Below are positions 1-10,836 of a DNA stretch of 64,000 bases, in pieces. The notes under the pieces are model-generated. The model made no database searches, was not told where the DNA came from, and saw nothing but the letters and a program-made list of their open reading frames with translations. The stretch's first letter is position 1. Each line of letters begins with the position of its first letter. The position numbers and the translations under genes are program-made. The DNA comes from Beta vulgaris subsp. vulgaris. Its lineage: Eukaryota > Streptophyta > Magnoliopsida > Caryophyllales > Amaranthaceae. The stretch spans positions 55,228,141-55,292,140 of the forward strand of contig NC_079203.1 in assembly GCF_026745355.1 (NCBI RefSeq). The letters are read 5' to 3'.

Positions 1-165
1 ACCTAAAATTTGTGTGTTAGAGGACTAACCAACGTGGCATAAAAATTGACCAATAAGTCCAAGAAACCTAAGGGCCAACTATCAATGTAGCCCAAGAGGC
101 AGGACGAATTGCCTAGTCTCTCGGTGACTTTGTATTTTAAAGATGATAACGTATTGTGTCGGACT

Positions 166-191
166 CGTCCGACCATAATCTTGGTCGGACG
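166..191. repeat. perfect 10-bp hairpin
   Basis: Positions 166-175 (CGTCCGACCA) and 182-191 (TGGTCGGACG) are perfect reverse complements around a 6-nt loop. It sits just before the minisatellite. No gene, T-tract terminator or RNA family is recognisable, so its function is unknown. Confidence 0.6.
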
Positions 192-195
192 ACTT

Positions 196-575
196 TCAGG
201 TGGTTCCAATTTTTTTTCAGGTAGTCTTCATTTTTTTTCTGGTGGTTCCAATTTTTTTCAGGTAGTCTTCATTTTGTTTTCAGTTAGTCTTCTTTGTTTT
301 TCAGTGGGTTTTTGTGCTTCAGTTAGACTTACTTGGATTTCAGTTGATCTTTATTCTTTTTCAGGTAGTCTACATTTTTCTTCAGGTAGTCTTCATTTTG
401 TTTCAGTTAGTCCATTATTTCTTTCAGTTGGTCCAACTGAAAGAAAAGAAAGTCTAACTGAAAGACAAGAAAGTCCAACTGAAAGAAAAGGAAGTCCAAC
501 TGAAAGAAAACAAAGTCCAACTGAAAGAAAAGAAAGTCCAATTGAAAGAAAACAAAGACCAACTGAAAAGAAAAC
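196..575. repeat. minisatellite of ~21-bp units that switches orientation at 432
   Basis: From about 433 to 575 a ~21-bp unit resembling CCAACTGAAAGAAAAGAAAGT is repeated about seven times. From about 196 to 431 diverged units of the reverse-complement type (TTTCAGTTAGTC, TTTCAGGTAGTC) occur. The halves meet at a perfect palindrome: 14-nt arms at 418-431 and 433-446 around T432. Because 21 is a multiple of three, both strands show open frames of 7-residue repeats (109-585 plus, 454-675 minus). I take these as by-products of the repeat, since there is no recognisable domain and no supporting gene structure. Confidence 0.75.
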
Positions 576-1195
576 AAAACACTAACCTCTGCTTTCTCTC
601 ACTTTCTCCTTCTTTTTCATTCCTCTTAGCTAATTTATACCAGCTTATAAAAATTATTATTAACCCCTCAAACAATTATTACAGCAAGTCAGCAACTATT
701 GTAAATGGATTCATGTTGGATTGCTGGTAATGTATGGCACACAGTAGCACAAATTCATCACATGTTTTATTGACCATTTCAATCCTTCTACTTTTTCTCC
801 TCTTATTCTTCGTTGACTATTAGACTCGTAGTCGCAGCTTAAGTCGCAGCAGCCCAAAATACTCGCAGAACCTGACGGAGCCAATGTGTGCGTAAGTACC
901 AACGGCGTGTTGTCAGTGAAAAAGGTGGTGCCGTGGTGGTACTCAGTAGTGACGGAGCCGCCGTGGTGTTTGAGTGATGCATCCACCTTCTCCAGGGCAA
1001 GGCACCTAATGTTACCCAGTTCATGCTTGAATCTGCTGTTGATCCGTCACCGGAAACCACCGAGGTTGATGTTGTCGACGACGTCGCCTCCATTTTAATA
1101 TACCCGGGCTGTTTCAGAAGATTGAGGTGTTGGTTTTGTGGAGGGAAGTCGAAACTAAAATTGTATAGTACTGGGCTCAGCCCGTCTGACGAGAA

Positions 1196-1222
1196 TATTG
1201 GGTCAGACGGTCTGACCCAATA
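1196..1222. repeat. 13+1+13 perfect palindrome
   Basis: TATTGGGTCAGAC at 1196-1208 is mirrored as its reverse complement at 1210-1222 around G1209. A related GGGCTCAGCCCGTCTGAC segment lies just upstream. It may be the terminus of an old inverted-repeat element. No partner end or target duplication was found. Confidence 0.55.
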
Positions 1223-1249
1223 CTTTCACTTTAAAGATTGTCTCTTTCT

Positions 1250-3100
1250 AATTATTTTTTACTTTTTTTTTAGAATTACATTGAATAGTTAGGTAGTTTT
1301 GTCCTTCAGTGACTATATGGGATAGAAAAAAAAATAGAGAAAGATGATGAAAATGACATTTACCTTTTAAGAAAATGCTAATATTTTTTAGAGAAAAGCT
1401 AAAATACAACATGGGGCAATCTTCTAGGAATTGTAAAGACATTTCTAGATGGACTTGGCCTATATAATGCATTGTAATTGGAAAAATATTGGTACCATAA
1501 AATTTTAAAATATTAGTTGGTATTTAAAAACCTTTTAATGGGTCTAGTGTTATAAAATAAAATATTCAAAATAGTATTAATACGTTCACCAATACTCCTC
1601 AATCCTATGTTTGGCACGCTCATTTGCAACACATAAGAACTGTACACATGAATCATGAATTCATGATCAAATTATGTGTATACATGCAAAAACTAACAAA
1701 AAGAAAGGTGTAGCTTATTATGCAACCAACAATTTAGATGATTGTAAAGTTCAATACAAGATGTGCTAGGAATGTCAACTGGGATACACAATGGATGGAT
1801 TGATGGTTTCCTTTCCCATATGTCGTACTCATATTTTTATTTTCATATGTAGTCCAATAGCGGAAGGATTAAGGTTAATTTTATAGAGCTTTTCTTACAC
1901 AAGGGACAAGGCTTTATTGGACCGTGTTAGTTATTATTGAACAAGGTCATTATGGGGCCAATAAAATAATTCAATAATTTGGGGAAATAAAATAGATATT
2001 GTAAAAAAAAATTACATGTACGAATTTGTATTCAATTATACTCACTTTTCTCTTTCTCCGTTCACTATTTTTCTTGTCCGTCTATCAGCCTGCCCATTAT
2101 CGGGCCACCATCGACCCAGCCCACTACGACCCTGCATGAGCTGATCCTTTCATGACCCGATCCGTTTTGAGTTGCACCGACCCTGACCCGATTTGTCAAA
2201 TAATCAGGTCTACTTGCTACCATGCCTACCAATAGCGAATACAAACGTGAACAACCATATTCCCTTGACGAACATTAAGATGATCATATTATTCACCGCA
2301 CAGCCCATCTTTCGATTACCCACTTGTACCGTGTTACCCGCCCCACTATCAATTTCAAGTAATGATGAAATCTACCTATACGCTATACCACTAAATATAA
2401 CATGATATTGGAATGTCATGCCTTAAATAACCGTTACTTATTAATTGTGTTAGGGTTTGAGGAATTGTTTGAATGGAGTACTTTTATTAATTAATAGTGT
2501 ATTAAACTCTATTCGATAAACTTAAACTAGTATTTGGGCTTGGGCGTTGTCCTAGGTTGGTATTGTATTTTCGAACTTGATATGCATTTTTTTCCATTCA
2601 CATTTTAATATATTAAGGAAAAATCAATATTTAAAAGATACAAATATAATAATGTGGACACCTAAAGCATGATTTAAAGTTGGTTGAGATAGTAATTGTG
2701 TCATGAAATAATATCAAGAGGTCTCGGGTTCAAATCTTGTTACAAGCTAATTTTACTTTTGTTAATCGACATAACTTAAACTATTCACTGAATTCAAAAG
2801 GTAGTGGTATCGATTCTCATATGTTATCCCTGAGGTATAGAGATCAAACCTCATAGGACACATTTGAGTAATTTCCCATATTCTCCCTCAAGTGAATCCC
2901 CTATCTCTTATAAGACTGACTCTTTCTGCACATAGGTCACAATTATTTGCTTCTATCTCTCTGCTTTCTTTAATTCCACAGTCTCTGTCAACATCTTACT
3001 TATTTTAGAATAGATGATGTATGGTAGTATTAAATGGTAAAGCACTAAAACTCCTATAATACACAAAAGTTTACATATTATAGATTCGTACATGAGACGA
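1250..3100. other. intergenic, no gene seen
   Basis: AT-rich sequence with only short random open frames and no recognisable protein similarity. The one structured piece is the SINE-like stretch near 2668-2760. Confidence 0.6.
2665..2765 (+). mobile_element. possible tRNA-derived SINE remnant
   Basis: A box A-like segment (AAGTTGGTTGAGATAGT, about 2678-2694) is followed about 35 nt later by a box B-like GGGTTCAAATC (about 2727-2737), the spacing of an RNA polymerase III internal promoter. The clover-leaf is not intact. No A-rich tail or target duplication was recognised, so this is a degraded copy at best. Confidence 0.35.
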
Positions 3101-3102
3101 GG

Positions 3103-3406
3103 TTTTCCTCCGTTCTTTTTATATTATAATAATTACTATGTTGGGTAGTTTCACATCTATTGCAACAATTTCAATTTTGGTATAAAAAACAACTTTAATT
3201 GACAATATTGCCCTTATTTTATCTTATTAAAACCATCAATAATTACTCATTTTGCCTTATAAAATTGCTTTTATTTTCTAAGGATGATTTCTCTCCTACT
3301 CTATTTAATTAAAGAGTTACTTTTATGCTAAACTACTCATTTGTTCCAAATACTTAAAAAATGTGTCTAAACACATTGTTGTAATAGAAAAAGAACGGAT
3401 GTAGTA
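3103..3406. mobile_element. Stowaway-like MITE
   Basis: The left end reads TTCCTCCGTTCTTTTT and the right end, on the opposite strand, reads TACATCCGTTCTTTTT. These are the CTCCGT-type inverted termini common to plant Stowaway (Tc1/mariner) MITEs. The ~300-bp interior is AT-rich and non-coding. The exact TA target duplication was not resolved. Confidence 0.6.
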
Positions 3407-3432
3407 TGAGTTCATATTTAGTTTTTACTACT

Positions 3433-4995
3433 TATAACCTTCAATTTTGGCTTTTTTTAGGGACATTTTTGGACTTCTCCGGACCTCGTCATATTTCTCC
3501 CGAAACATTACTAGGAAAGTCGACATGAACACCCCAATTGCTCATTTCTCGTGAAACCCAAAAGTACCTCGCAATGAACGTAAAGGCATCCATATATTCG
3601 TTCCAAGCCATATGACTCCCTTCCAATGACCTCCCATGTCCCTAGGAGGCATCTCCTGGCGTTCGGAACTCGGACCCCAGAAAAGTTCGAAAGCGTGTAT
3701 TATAACCTTCAATTTTGGCTGTTTTTGGGACTTTTTTTTACTTTTTCGGGCCTGATCATATTTTCTCCCGAAATATTCCTAGGAGTGCCGACGTGACTTG
3801 TAAGATTGTGCGTGTACTTGGCACAATTAGCGTTGCCTCGAAAAACCTCTTAACACCCCATTTCTTCATTTCTCGGGAAACCCGAAATTGCCTCGAAATG
3901 AACGTAAAGACATCCACATTTTCGTTCCAAGCCACATGACTCCTTACCAATGACCTCCCGTGTCCGTAAGAGTCATCTCGTGACATTCGGAGCTCAGACC
4001 CCGGGAAAGTCCGAAAGCGTGTATTATAACCTTCAATTTTGGTTGTTTTTGCGACATTTTTGGACTTTTCCGAGCCTGGTCAGATTTTCTCCGGAAACAT
4101 TCCTAGGAGTGCCGACGTGACTTGTAGGGTTGCACATGTGCTTGGTACCATTTGAATTGCCTCGAAAAGCCTTTAAACACCCCATTTGTTCATTTCTAAT
4201 GAAACCTAAAACTGACTCGAAATGAACATAAAATTATTCACATATTCGTTCCAAGCCACATGACTCCTTAAACTTGACCTCCCGTGTCCGTAGGAGTCAT
4301 ATCGCGGCATCCGGAGCTCGAACCCCGGGAAAGTCTGAAAGCGTGTATTATAACCTTCTATTTTGGTTGTTTTGGGACATTTTTGGACTTCTCCGGGCCT
4401 CACAATATTTTCCCTCGAAACGTTCTTAGGAAAGCCGAATTGACTTGTAACGTTGCGCTGGTGCTTGACATCATTGTTTTGCTTCGAAAGCCTTTAAACA
4501 CCCAATTTGTTCATTTTTTCGTGAAACCTTAATCTGTCTCGAAATGAACGTAAAGGCATCCACATATTCGTTCCAAGCCACATGACTCCTTTCCAATGAC
4601 CTCCCAGGTCCCTAGGAGGCATCTCGTGGCGTTTGGAGCTCTGGCCTTGGAAAAGTTCGAAAGCGTGTATTTATGACCTTCAATATTGGCTGTTTTTGGG
4701 GCATTTTTAGTCTTCTCCGGACATAATCACATTTTCTCCCGAAACGTTCGTAGGGAAGTTGACGTGACTTGTAACGTTGCGCGGGCATTTCGCACCATTT
4801 GCATTGCCTCGAAATGCCTTTGAACATCGCATTTGTTAATTTCTAATGAAACCTAAAATTGTCTCAAAATTAACGTAAATACATCCATATATTTGTTTCA
4901 AGCCACTTGACTCCTTTCCAATGACATCCCATGTCCCTAGATGGCACCACGTGTCGTCCGGATCTAGGGCCACGAGAAAGTACGAAAGCGTGTAT
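3433..4995 (+). repeat. five-copy tandem satellite, ~324-bp unit
   Basis: The landmark GCGTGTAT followed by TATAACC marks unit starts at 3433, 3701, 4025, 4349 and 4671; the last unit ends at about 4995. Spacings are 268, 324, 324, 322 and 325 bp. Every unit carries TTCTCCCGAAAC-like, CTCGAAATGAACGTAAA-like and GTTCCAAGCCACATGACTCC segments in the same order. The first unit lacks about 55 bp in its middle. Units differ by scattered substitutions, so the array is not very recent. Short open frames inside are not conserved between units and are not called as genes. Confidence 0.85.
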
Positions 4996-6340
4996 TATAA
5001 CACCAAACATTACTTGTTTTAATGGTTAATATTTTAGTATATAATTTGAAGTCACGAGATCAAATCTTGTACAGTACATTTCTAGTTTTTTATTGTATGT
5101 GTTTTAGATAAACTAAATACTTTAACAGATAGTGCTACGTAATAATTACTTGTTTAATAACTCTTTTTAATATTTTAGTATAGATAGACAGATAGAGGGA
5201 GTGTAGATAGATTGGATTTTAGAATGTTGGGCCATAGTTCAAACAGAAAAGAAAGACTTATCCAACTCATGCTCATGTCCAATTGTCCATAATAAACATG
5301 TGGACTTAAAGTTTAGCCCAAATCCAATTTGAGTCCTTTGTCCATGGTCAAGTCCTTGAAAGCCCAAGGTACTTAAAAAGCGTTGGCAAATGAGATTTGC
5401 GTACATCTTGAAAAAGAATATAGTAATATATCTTACAAGTCTTATGGTTCTTTATCTAAGCCAAATTTTTTTGAACGATAAGTACTCCACTATCATCGAT
5501 AATAAAATAAAGGGGTCTTGCAAACTAATGTCTATAACTTTGAAAATTGAGCATTTAGAAATAAATGTTGGTTTCAATTTGTGATTCAATATATAGATTT
5601 CCATATAACATCCTAAACAATACAGATTAACTAATTACGTGCCGTAAAAGTAAATTTTTGTTCAATTATATAACCTATTGGATAGGTAACTTTGTAAAAC
5701 AAGTCTTACCAACACTATTTATAGTAAAACATGTCCATTCTCAAATACTACAAGTCCTAACTGTTCATAAATTTCCATCACCATCAATTACCATTTTAAA
5801 AATAATAACTAGTTATTAGGTTCGGGCTATGCTCCGAATAAGGAAAATTTTCATTTATTAATATTATACATAAAATGATAACACAAAATACAACTTGGTC
5901 GAGTGGTAAGAATTTTAGTATATGAACTTGCATGGAATCACAACCTATACAATGCAATTTCTAATTTTTTTTTCTTGTACATGGATTCGATACTTACACG
6001 AACTAAAATTCCTTTAAAAAAAGCGTCACGTGACACCGTTCCTTGTTTAGAAACGTCTTTTAATATATTTATATAGATTATATTTTTCATTTTACTCGTT
6101 TTCCAATAAAATGAATAGCAAATTATGAAATCAAAATCCCAAGGATATTTACATAAAGATCATACATAAACAAACAAAAATTGGACCTCAATCATATGGA
6201 TCAGAAAGATCTGAAATGAAACTCATAAGGGTCCACCTTGAACATGAAAACTAAGATCACACATCTAAACATATGGCCATAACCACATAAAATTTGAGAG
6301 ATGGTTATTCACTCAATCCTTCAGCTTTTTAATCTATCTT
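4996..6340. other. intergenic upstream of SBPase
   Basis: AT-rich sequence with no supported gene. The stretch around 5010-5080 has a weak box B-like GAGATCAAATCTTG, possibly another degraded SINE. The 64-residue open frame at 5390-5584 has no recognisable domain and is treated as chance. Confidence 0.5.
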
Positions 6341-6352
6341 TTTTAGAAGGTT

Positions 6353-6362
6353 GCCACGTGGC
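6353..6362. promoter_or_regulatory. G-box GCCACGTGGC upstream of SBPase
   Basis: A perfect 10-bp palindrome with a CACGTG core (6355-6360) lies 135-144 bp before the SBPase start codon. G-boxes bind bZIP and bHLH factors (HY5, PIF types) and are typical of light-regulated photosynthesis genes. The role here is inferred from position. Confidence 0.6.
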
Positions 6363-6378
6363 AAAAACCCATTAACTG

Positions 6379-6384
6379 CTTATC
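6379..6384. promoter_or_regulatory. I-box (GATAAG on minus strand)
   Basis: CTTATC, the complement of GATAAG, lies 17 bp after the G-box. The G-box plus I-box pair is a recognised arrangement in light-responsive promoters of photosynthetic genes. A 6-bp match alone is weak; the pairing with the G-box is what supports it. Confidence 0.4.
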
Positions 6385-6496
6385 TACAATCTTACTTGTT
6401 CACTTCACTCACACTATCATTCCCTTCCTTAGTTCGTGCTACCAAAAAATAACGCAAATTCTCTCGCACATCACAATTCACAGCACGCAACAAACT

Positions 6497-9400
6497 ATGG
6501 AGACTAGCATTGCTTGTTGTTCTAGGAGCATGTTGCTCCCTAAAGTTTCATCTCAGCACTCATCTGCCCTTTTGCCTTCATCTTTCAACCTCAAGGTATG
6601 CGATGGCACAAGATTTATGTTACAATTATATACATACATATACAGATATACTTCCTCCGTTTTATATTACTCGCTACACTTCTCAATTTACGGATTACTA
6701 GGCAATTGGAGAAGAGAGAAGTAGAGAGTAAAAAGAAAAGGGACCCATGTGAGAGGAGAGAAATAGAGAGAGTTTATTGCCCAAAAAGGAAGTATAGCAA
6801 GTAATGTGATAATGAAAAATGCAGCGAGTATTATGAAACGGAGAAAGATATATATAAATGTGTGTGCTCATGTAATAGGGTTTTAGTAAAGTATGTCGTT
6901 CTTTTCACTTGAATAATCTTCTGAATAATTTATTAGCTCTCAGTGAGAAGAAAAAGGTGAATTAGAGAACTTGTTTTCGACCGGATGAAAAATTAGTAGC
7001 GCCATTTTAGGTTGAATTTACCAAAATACCCCTCTTTACATGGTTAGTGGTGAACAATTCTCCGAATAGCCGGGCTCAATATTGAACATTCATTTTAGTT
7101 AGTGTTATAATAGATGCAATAAAGCAATGAAGAATTAAAGAACAACCCGACACAAGAATTAACGTGATTCATTAACAATGTGTTAGCTCCATTTAATGCA
7201 GATGAGAAATATTTTATAATCTTTAGGAGGAGAATACAAATTACATAATAATAAAGGTAGAAGTTAATTATACGGTTTATATAATGCCCTTCTAATCATC
7301 CTAAACAGAATGGGCGAAAATCAAACCCAAAATAGAAACTGTATACTGAACTACATATACCAAAAAGCGAGACTCCGTGCTTGGTTAATCCTAGCGCCAG
7401 ATAATACAAGGCATACTTCAACCATTAGAAATCGAAGTTCTGTAGCTCTCATATGCTTTTACTGAATTACTGGCCCTTATCTGAACTTAGTCTCAAGCAG
7501 TTGGATGAACTTACACTTTTATTTTTGGCTACTGCATTAAATATAGACCTATATAGAAATTGCAGGAACTCATATCTAATGTTTTATGTAGAGTCTAAAA
7601 TCAAGCTCACTCTTTGGAGACTCATTGCGGATGAATACCAAGTCATCATTCAAGGTGATCAAGGCAAAGAACTCTTCCCTTGTAACCAAATGTGAACTTG
7701 GTGACAGTTTGGTAAGTTTGAATTAATTTACACTAGCTTTATATGCACGCTATGCGTGCGAACTAGTTTATGTAGTTAAATCAGATGTATCTTGAAACTT
7801 GAGATTGATTAATGGTTCTTTTGTTTTCGCAATGGACTATATAATGATGAATGCAGGAAGAGTTCTTAGCAAAGGCAACCCCAGACAAAGGACTAATTAG
7901 ATTGCTGATGTGCATGGGAGAAGCATTAAGGACTATTGGCTTTAAAGTCAGGACAGCTTCATGTGGAGGAACTCAATGTATTAACACTTTTGGGGATGAA
8001 CAACTTGCTATTGATGTGCTTGCTGATAAACTCCTTTTCGAGGTTATTAGCCTTTCGAAATTTTCACTCATTTTCGCCATGTCCTTATTAGTTTTATGAA
8101 CTTAGATTGAAGCAAGCTTAATGATGATCAAATGAGATACTTGCAAATGAGAAATTATCAGAGGGAAGTTCTTAATCTACATGTAAAATGGCAAAATCTT
8201 GAATGAGACCGTCTAGTAAAGTTTATTGTGGTTGTGATTTAGTATTTCGGGTGTAATATTATGTACATCTTACTCATTTTCGGCTATCTAAATACCAAAG
8301 AACAAAACAATAAGTTAGTGTAACACCATCTAATTTGAGATTTACTCATACAAATTTTACACTTAGAGATTGTGGTCTAATGGTTTATGATGACCTCAAC
8401 CATCAGCTTAAGCTTTCAACCACCAGCTTAAGCTTTCAACGATCAGCTTAAGCTTTTGGTTGAGGCCCCAGGAATAGATCTATACTCTATCAGTTTAGAT
8501 AAAGATGATAGGTTACACTTGAAGAATATCCTGGATGAAACTAATAGAATATATATCTTCCAATGCAGGCACTAAATTACTCACATGTCTGCAAGTATGC
8601 TTGCTCGGAAGAAGTCCCTGAGCTTCAAGAAATGGGAGGCCCAGTTGAAGGTTATTTAGCCTAGCTAGTCATCAACCATTTCAAGTATTTCATTGAATTA
8701 ATTTGCTTCATAGTAAAAAAAAAAAGTCTGAACTTCTACTTCATGATACTTCGAAACAAAACAGGCGGATTTAGCGTAGCATTCGATCCCCTCGATGGCT
8801 CGAGCATCGTCGATACAAATTTCTCAGTAGGCACCATATTTGGGGTTTGGCCAGGTGACAAGCTAACTGGTGTAACAGGCAGAGATCAAGTGGCAGCTGC
8901 TATGGGTATTTATGGTCCTAGGACAACTTATGTCTTGGCACTTAAAGACTTCCCTGGCACCCATGAGTTTCTTCTACTTGATGAAGGTTAGCCTTTTTCA
9001 TAAAAACCAATTGAAAGAAAGAGCTCTCGTTCGTTATCGTTTTTTGTTTTCAGTTTTCAATTTTTTCTAAAAATCAAAAACAAAAATATGGAAATCAGAA
9101 AAAGTAGTTTCCAGTTTTTAGGCTATGTTCAGTTCTTATATCATATGACTTTTATATTCATAATACCGATGATGCCGAACGGGCCATTACTATTTCTATC
9201 ATTTGTTTTACTAGTAACTAGTACTATGTTTTGGTGTCTAAGATTAATGTTACCCCTGTTTTTTTGTTCTGTTTCAAATCCCCTGTTTTTGGTTATATCT
9301 TTGTAACATATTTGTTGGTGATTAGGAAAGTGGCAACATGTAAAGGAAACAACAGAAATTAATGAAGGAAAATTGTTCTGCCCTGGAAATTTGAGAGCCA

Positions 9401-10836
9401 CTTCTGATAATGCTGAATATGACAAGGTTTTTGATCTATCCTGACTTTTTTTTTTCATTTGGATTTATCATCAATTGATCATGTTCTTAAATGTGTTCAT
9501 TTTATGACCTAATGTTGTTATTTATTTTTTCAGCTGATCCAATATTATGTGAGAGAGAAATACACATTGAGATACACAGGAGGAATGGTTCCTGATGTTA
9601 ACCAGGTTTTGGACTAATCCTTTTCCTTCCAATTATTGAAGTGTGCTCGGAGTGTGAGTTTAAATTACGCATGATCTTTGTTGGAACTCCTTCTGTCGGG
9701 AATTAAGTGTCACGTTGATAGTGTAATTTAAACTTACATAGACAACTAAAATTTGAAAAGGTAGTAACAACAAAAAAATTTGAAAATTATAATTACTAGT
9801 AGTACTTACTATGTTGACATCTGAATTATATTTACTACAACTAGCTAGTCAGATTGTGAAGAGTATTGGAAAGAAAAGGAAGACATTTAACTAAGTAGGT
9901 TGGCAAAAGTAGTATGATTTGGATGTAATTTCTCACATTACTTTCAATCAAATTAGTAAGTTTACATCCACCAAATAATAGTAGTTTCTGTTTAATTGTT
10001 TAGGGAAGAGCGAGGGTAAATGAAAAACAATTATCCACGTCAGGTTAGGGGGGAGGGATTTGCCCAAATTAGTACATACATGCGTCACTAGGATGAGAAC
10101 CATACACGAGATAAACATGAAGGACTAAATTATAAACAAAAAGACCAATACCAATGAATATGTACCAACCCAGATGTACATATGTTCATTTAGCTTGTTA
10201 TCCATGTACATGTGTTCATTTGGCTTGATATTCATCCATATTTGACTTGTTAGCCATATAAATGTCATGTGTGCACCATGCTCTATGTACAAGTGTGTGC
10301 ACCATCTAGACGTTGATGTGGGCCTCACATGGTCACACCAAATCACCAATCCCCTCTCTTATGCGCAATGAACTTTTCCATCTAGCCTTTTCATATAAGT
10401 AAAGGTCAATATTGTTATTTAGACACTTATTTCCCTCAAATTCTCTAATGATCTTTGATGTAGATTAATATGACAACTTCCAAGCACACTTATAACCTTA
10501 CTCCTAATGTGTCACAGGAGCTATCTAACATGTAACTAATATTCATGTGTGTAGCTCATAGTGAAGGAGAAAGGTATATTCACCAATGTAGCATCACCTT
10601 CAGCCAAGGCAAAACTAAGGCTGTTGTTTGAAGTAGCTCCCCTAGGACTTCTGATTGAGAAGGCTGGTGGTTACAGCAGTGATGGAACCCAATCTATCTT
10701 GGACAAGGTGATCGAAAACCTCGACGACCGAACCCAAGTTGCTTACGGGTCCAAGAACGAGATCATTCGGTTCGAGAAGACACTATATGGATCTTCTAGG
10801 CTAGAGGAGCCAGTTCCTGTTGGAGCAGCTGTTTAA
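6497..10836 (+). CDS. SBPase: sedoheptulose-1,7-bisphosphatase, chloroplastic (8 exons, 387 aa)
   Basis: Catalyses sedoheptulose-1,7-bisphosphate to sedoheptulose-7-phosphate plus phosphate in the regenerative Calvin-Benson cycle of the chloroplast stroma. Exons by splice consensus and frame: 6497-6595, 7592-7711, 7857-8042, 8569-8650, 8765-8986, 9326-9426, 9534-9605, 10555-10836, giving 387 aa, the family's usual length. Residues 1 to about 60 form a Ser-rich transit peptide ([11 protein letters not shown]...). The redox pair sits in CGGTQC (Cys109, Cys114), the thioredoxin-controlled disulfide of SBPases. The metal/phosphate motif FDPLDGSS is at 169-176, and [15 protein letters not shown] and [12 protein letters not shown] lie in the C-terminal half. 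The CGGT-C loop and overall sequence separate it from fructose-1,6-bisphosphatase. Introns 1 and 3 carry transposon pieces. No frame damage was seen. Light regulation is suggested by the upstream G-box and I-box. Confidence 0.95.
6650..6848. mobile_element. Stowaway-like MITE in SBPase intron 1
   Basis: The left terminus CTTCCTCCGTTTTATATTAC and the right terminus, read on the minus strand as CTTTCTCCGTTTCATAATAC, form imperfect inverted repeats that continue with ACTCGCT. The element is ~198 bp, flanked by TA-rich sequence and non-coding. It lies wholly inside intron 1, 55 bp after the donor site. Confidence 0.7.
8393..8481. repeat. 20-bp triplication / fold-back in SBPase intron 3
   Basis: Three tandem copies of a unit like CAACCATCAGCTTAAGCTTT (8397-8456) are followed by TTGGTTGAGGCCCC, which pairs with the GACCTCAACCA at the left. 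The right end, AGATCTATACTCTATCA, matches the end of the fold-back in laccase intron 5 (17298-17429), so the two are related copies. Confidence 0.65.

Noticed and set aside
109..585. 158-codon open frame with 7-residue TERKESP-like repeats
   Set aside because: It is the minisatellite read in a frame kept open by the 21-bp period. The opposite strand is open as well, and there is no domain or convincing start context.
3433..4995. CRISPR-like array or protein repeats in the ~324-bp tandem units
   Set aside because: Units are long, contiguous and without spacers, in plant nuclear DNA; the short open frames are not conserved from unit to unit.
6497..10836. Fructose-1,6-bisphosphatase instead of SBPase
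   Set aside because: The CGGTQC redox loop, the [20 protein letters not shown] context and the 387-residue length fit SBPase as I know the family.
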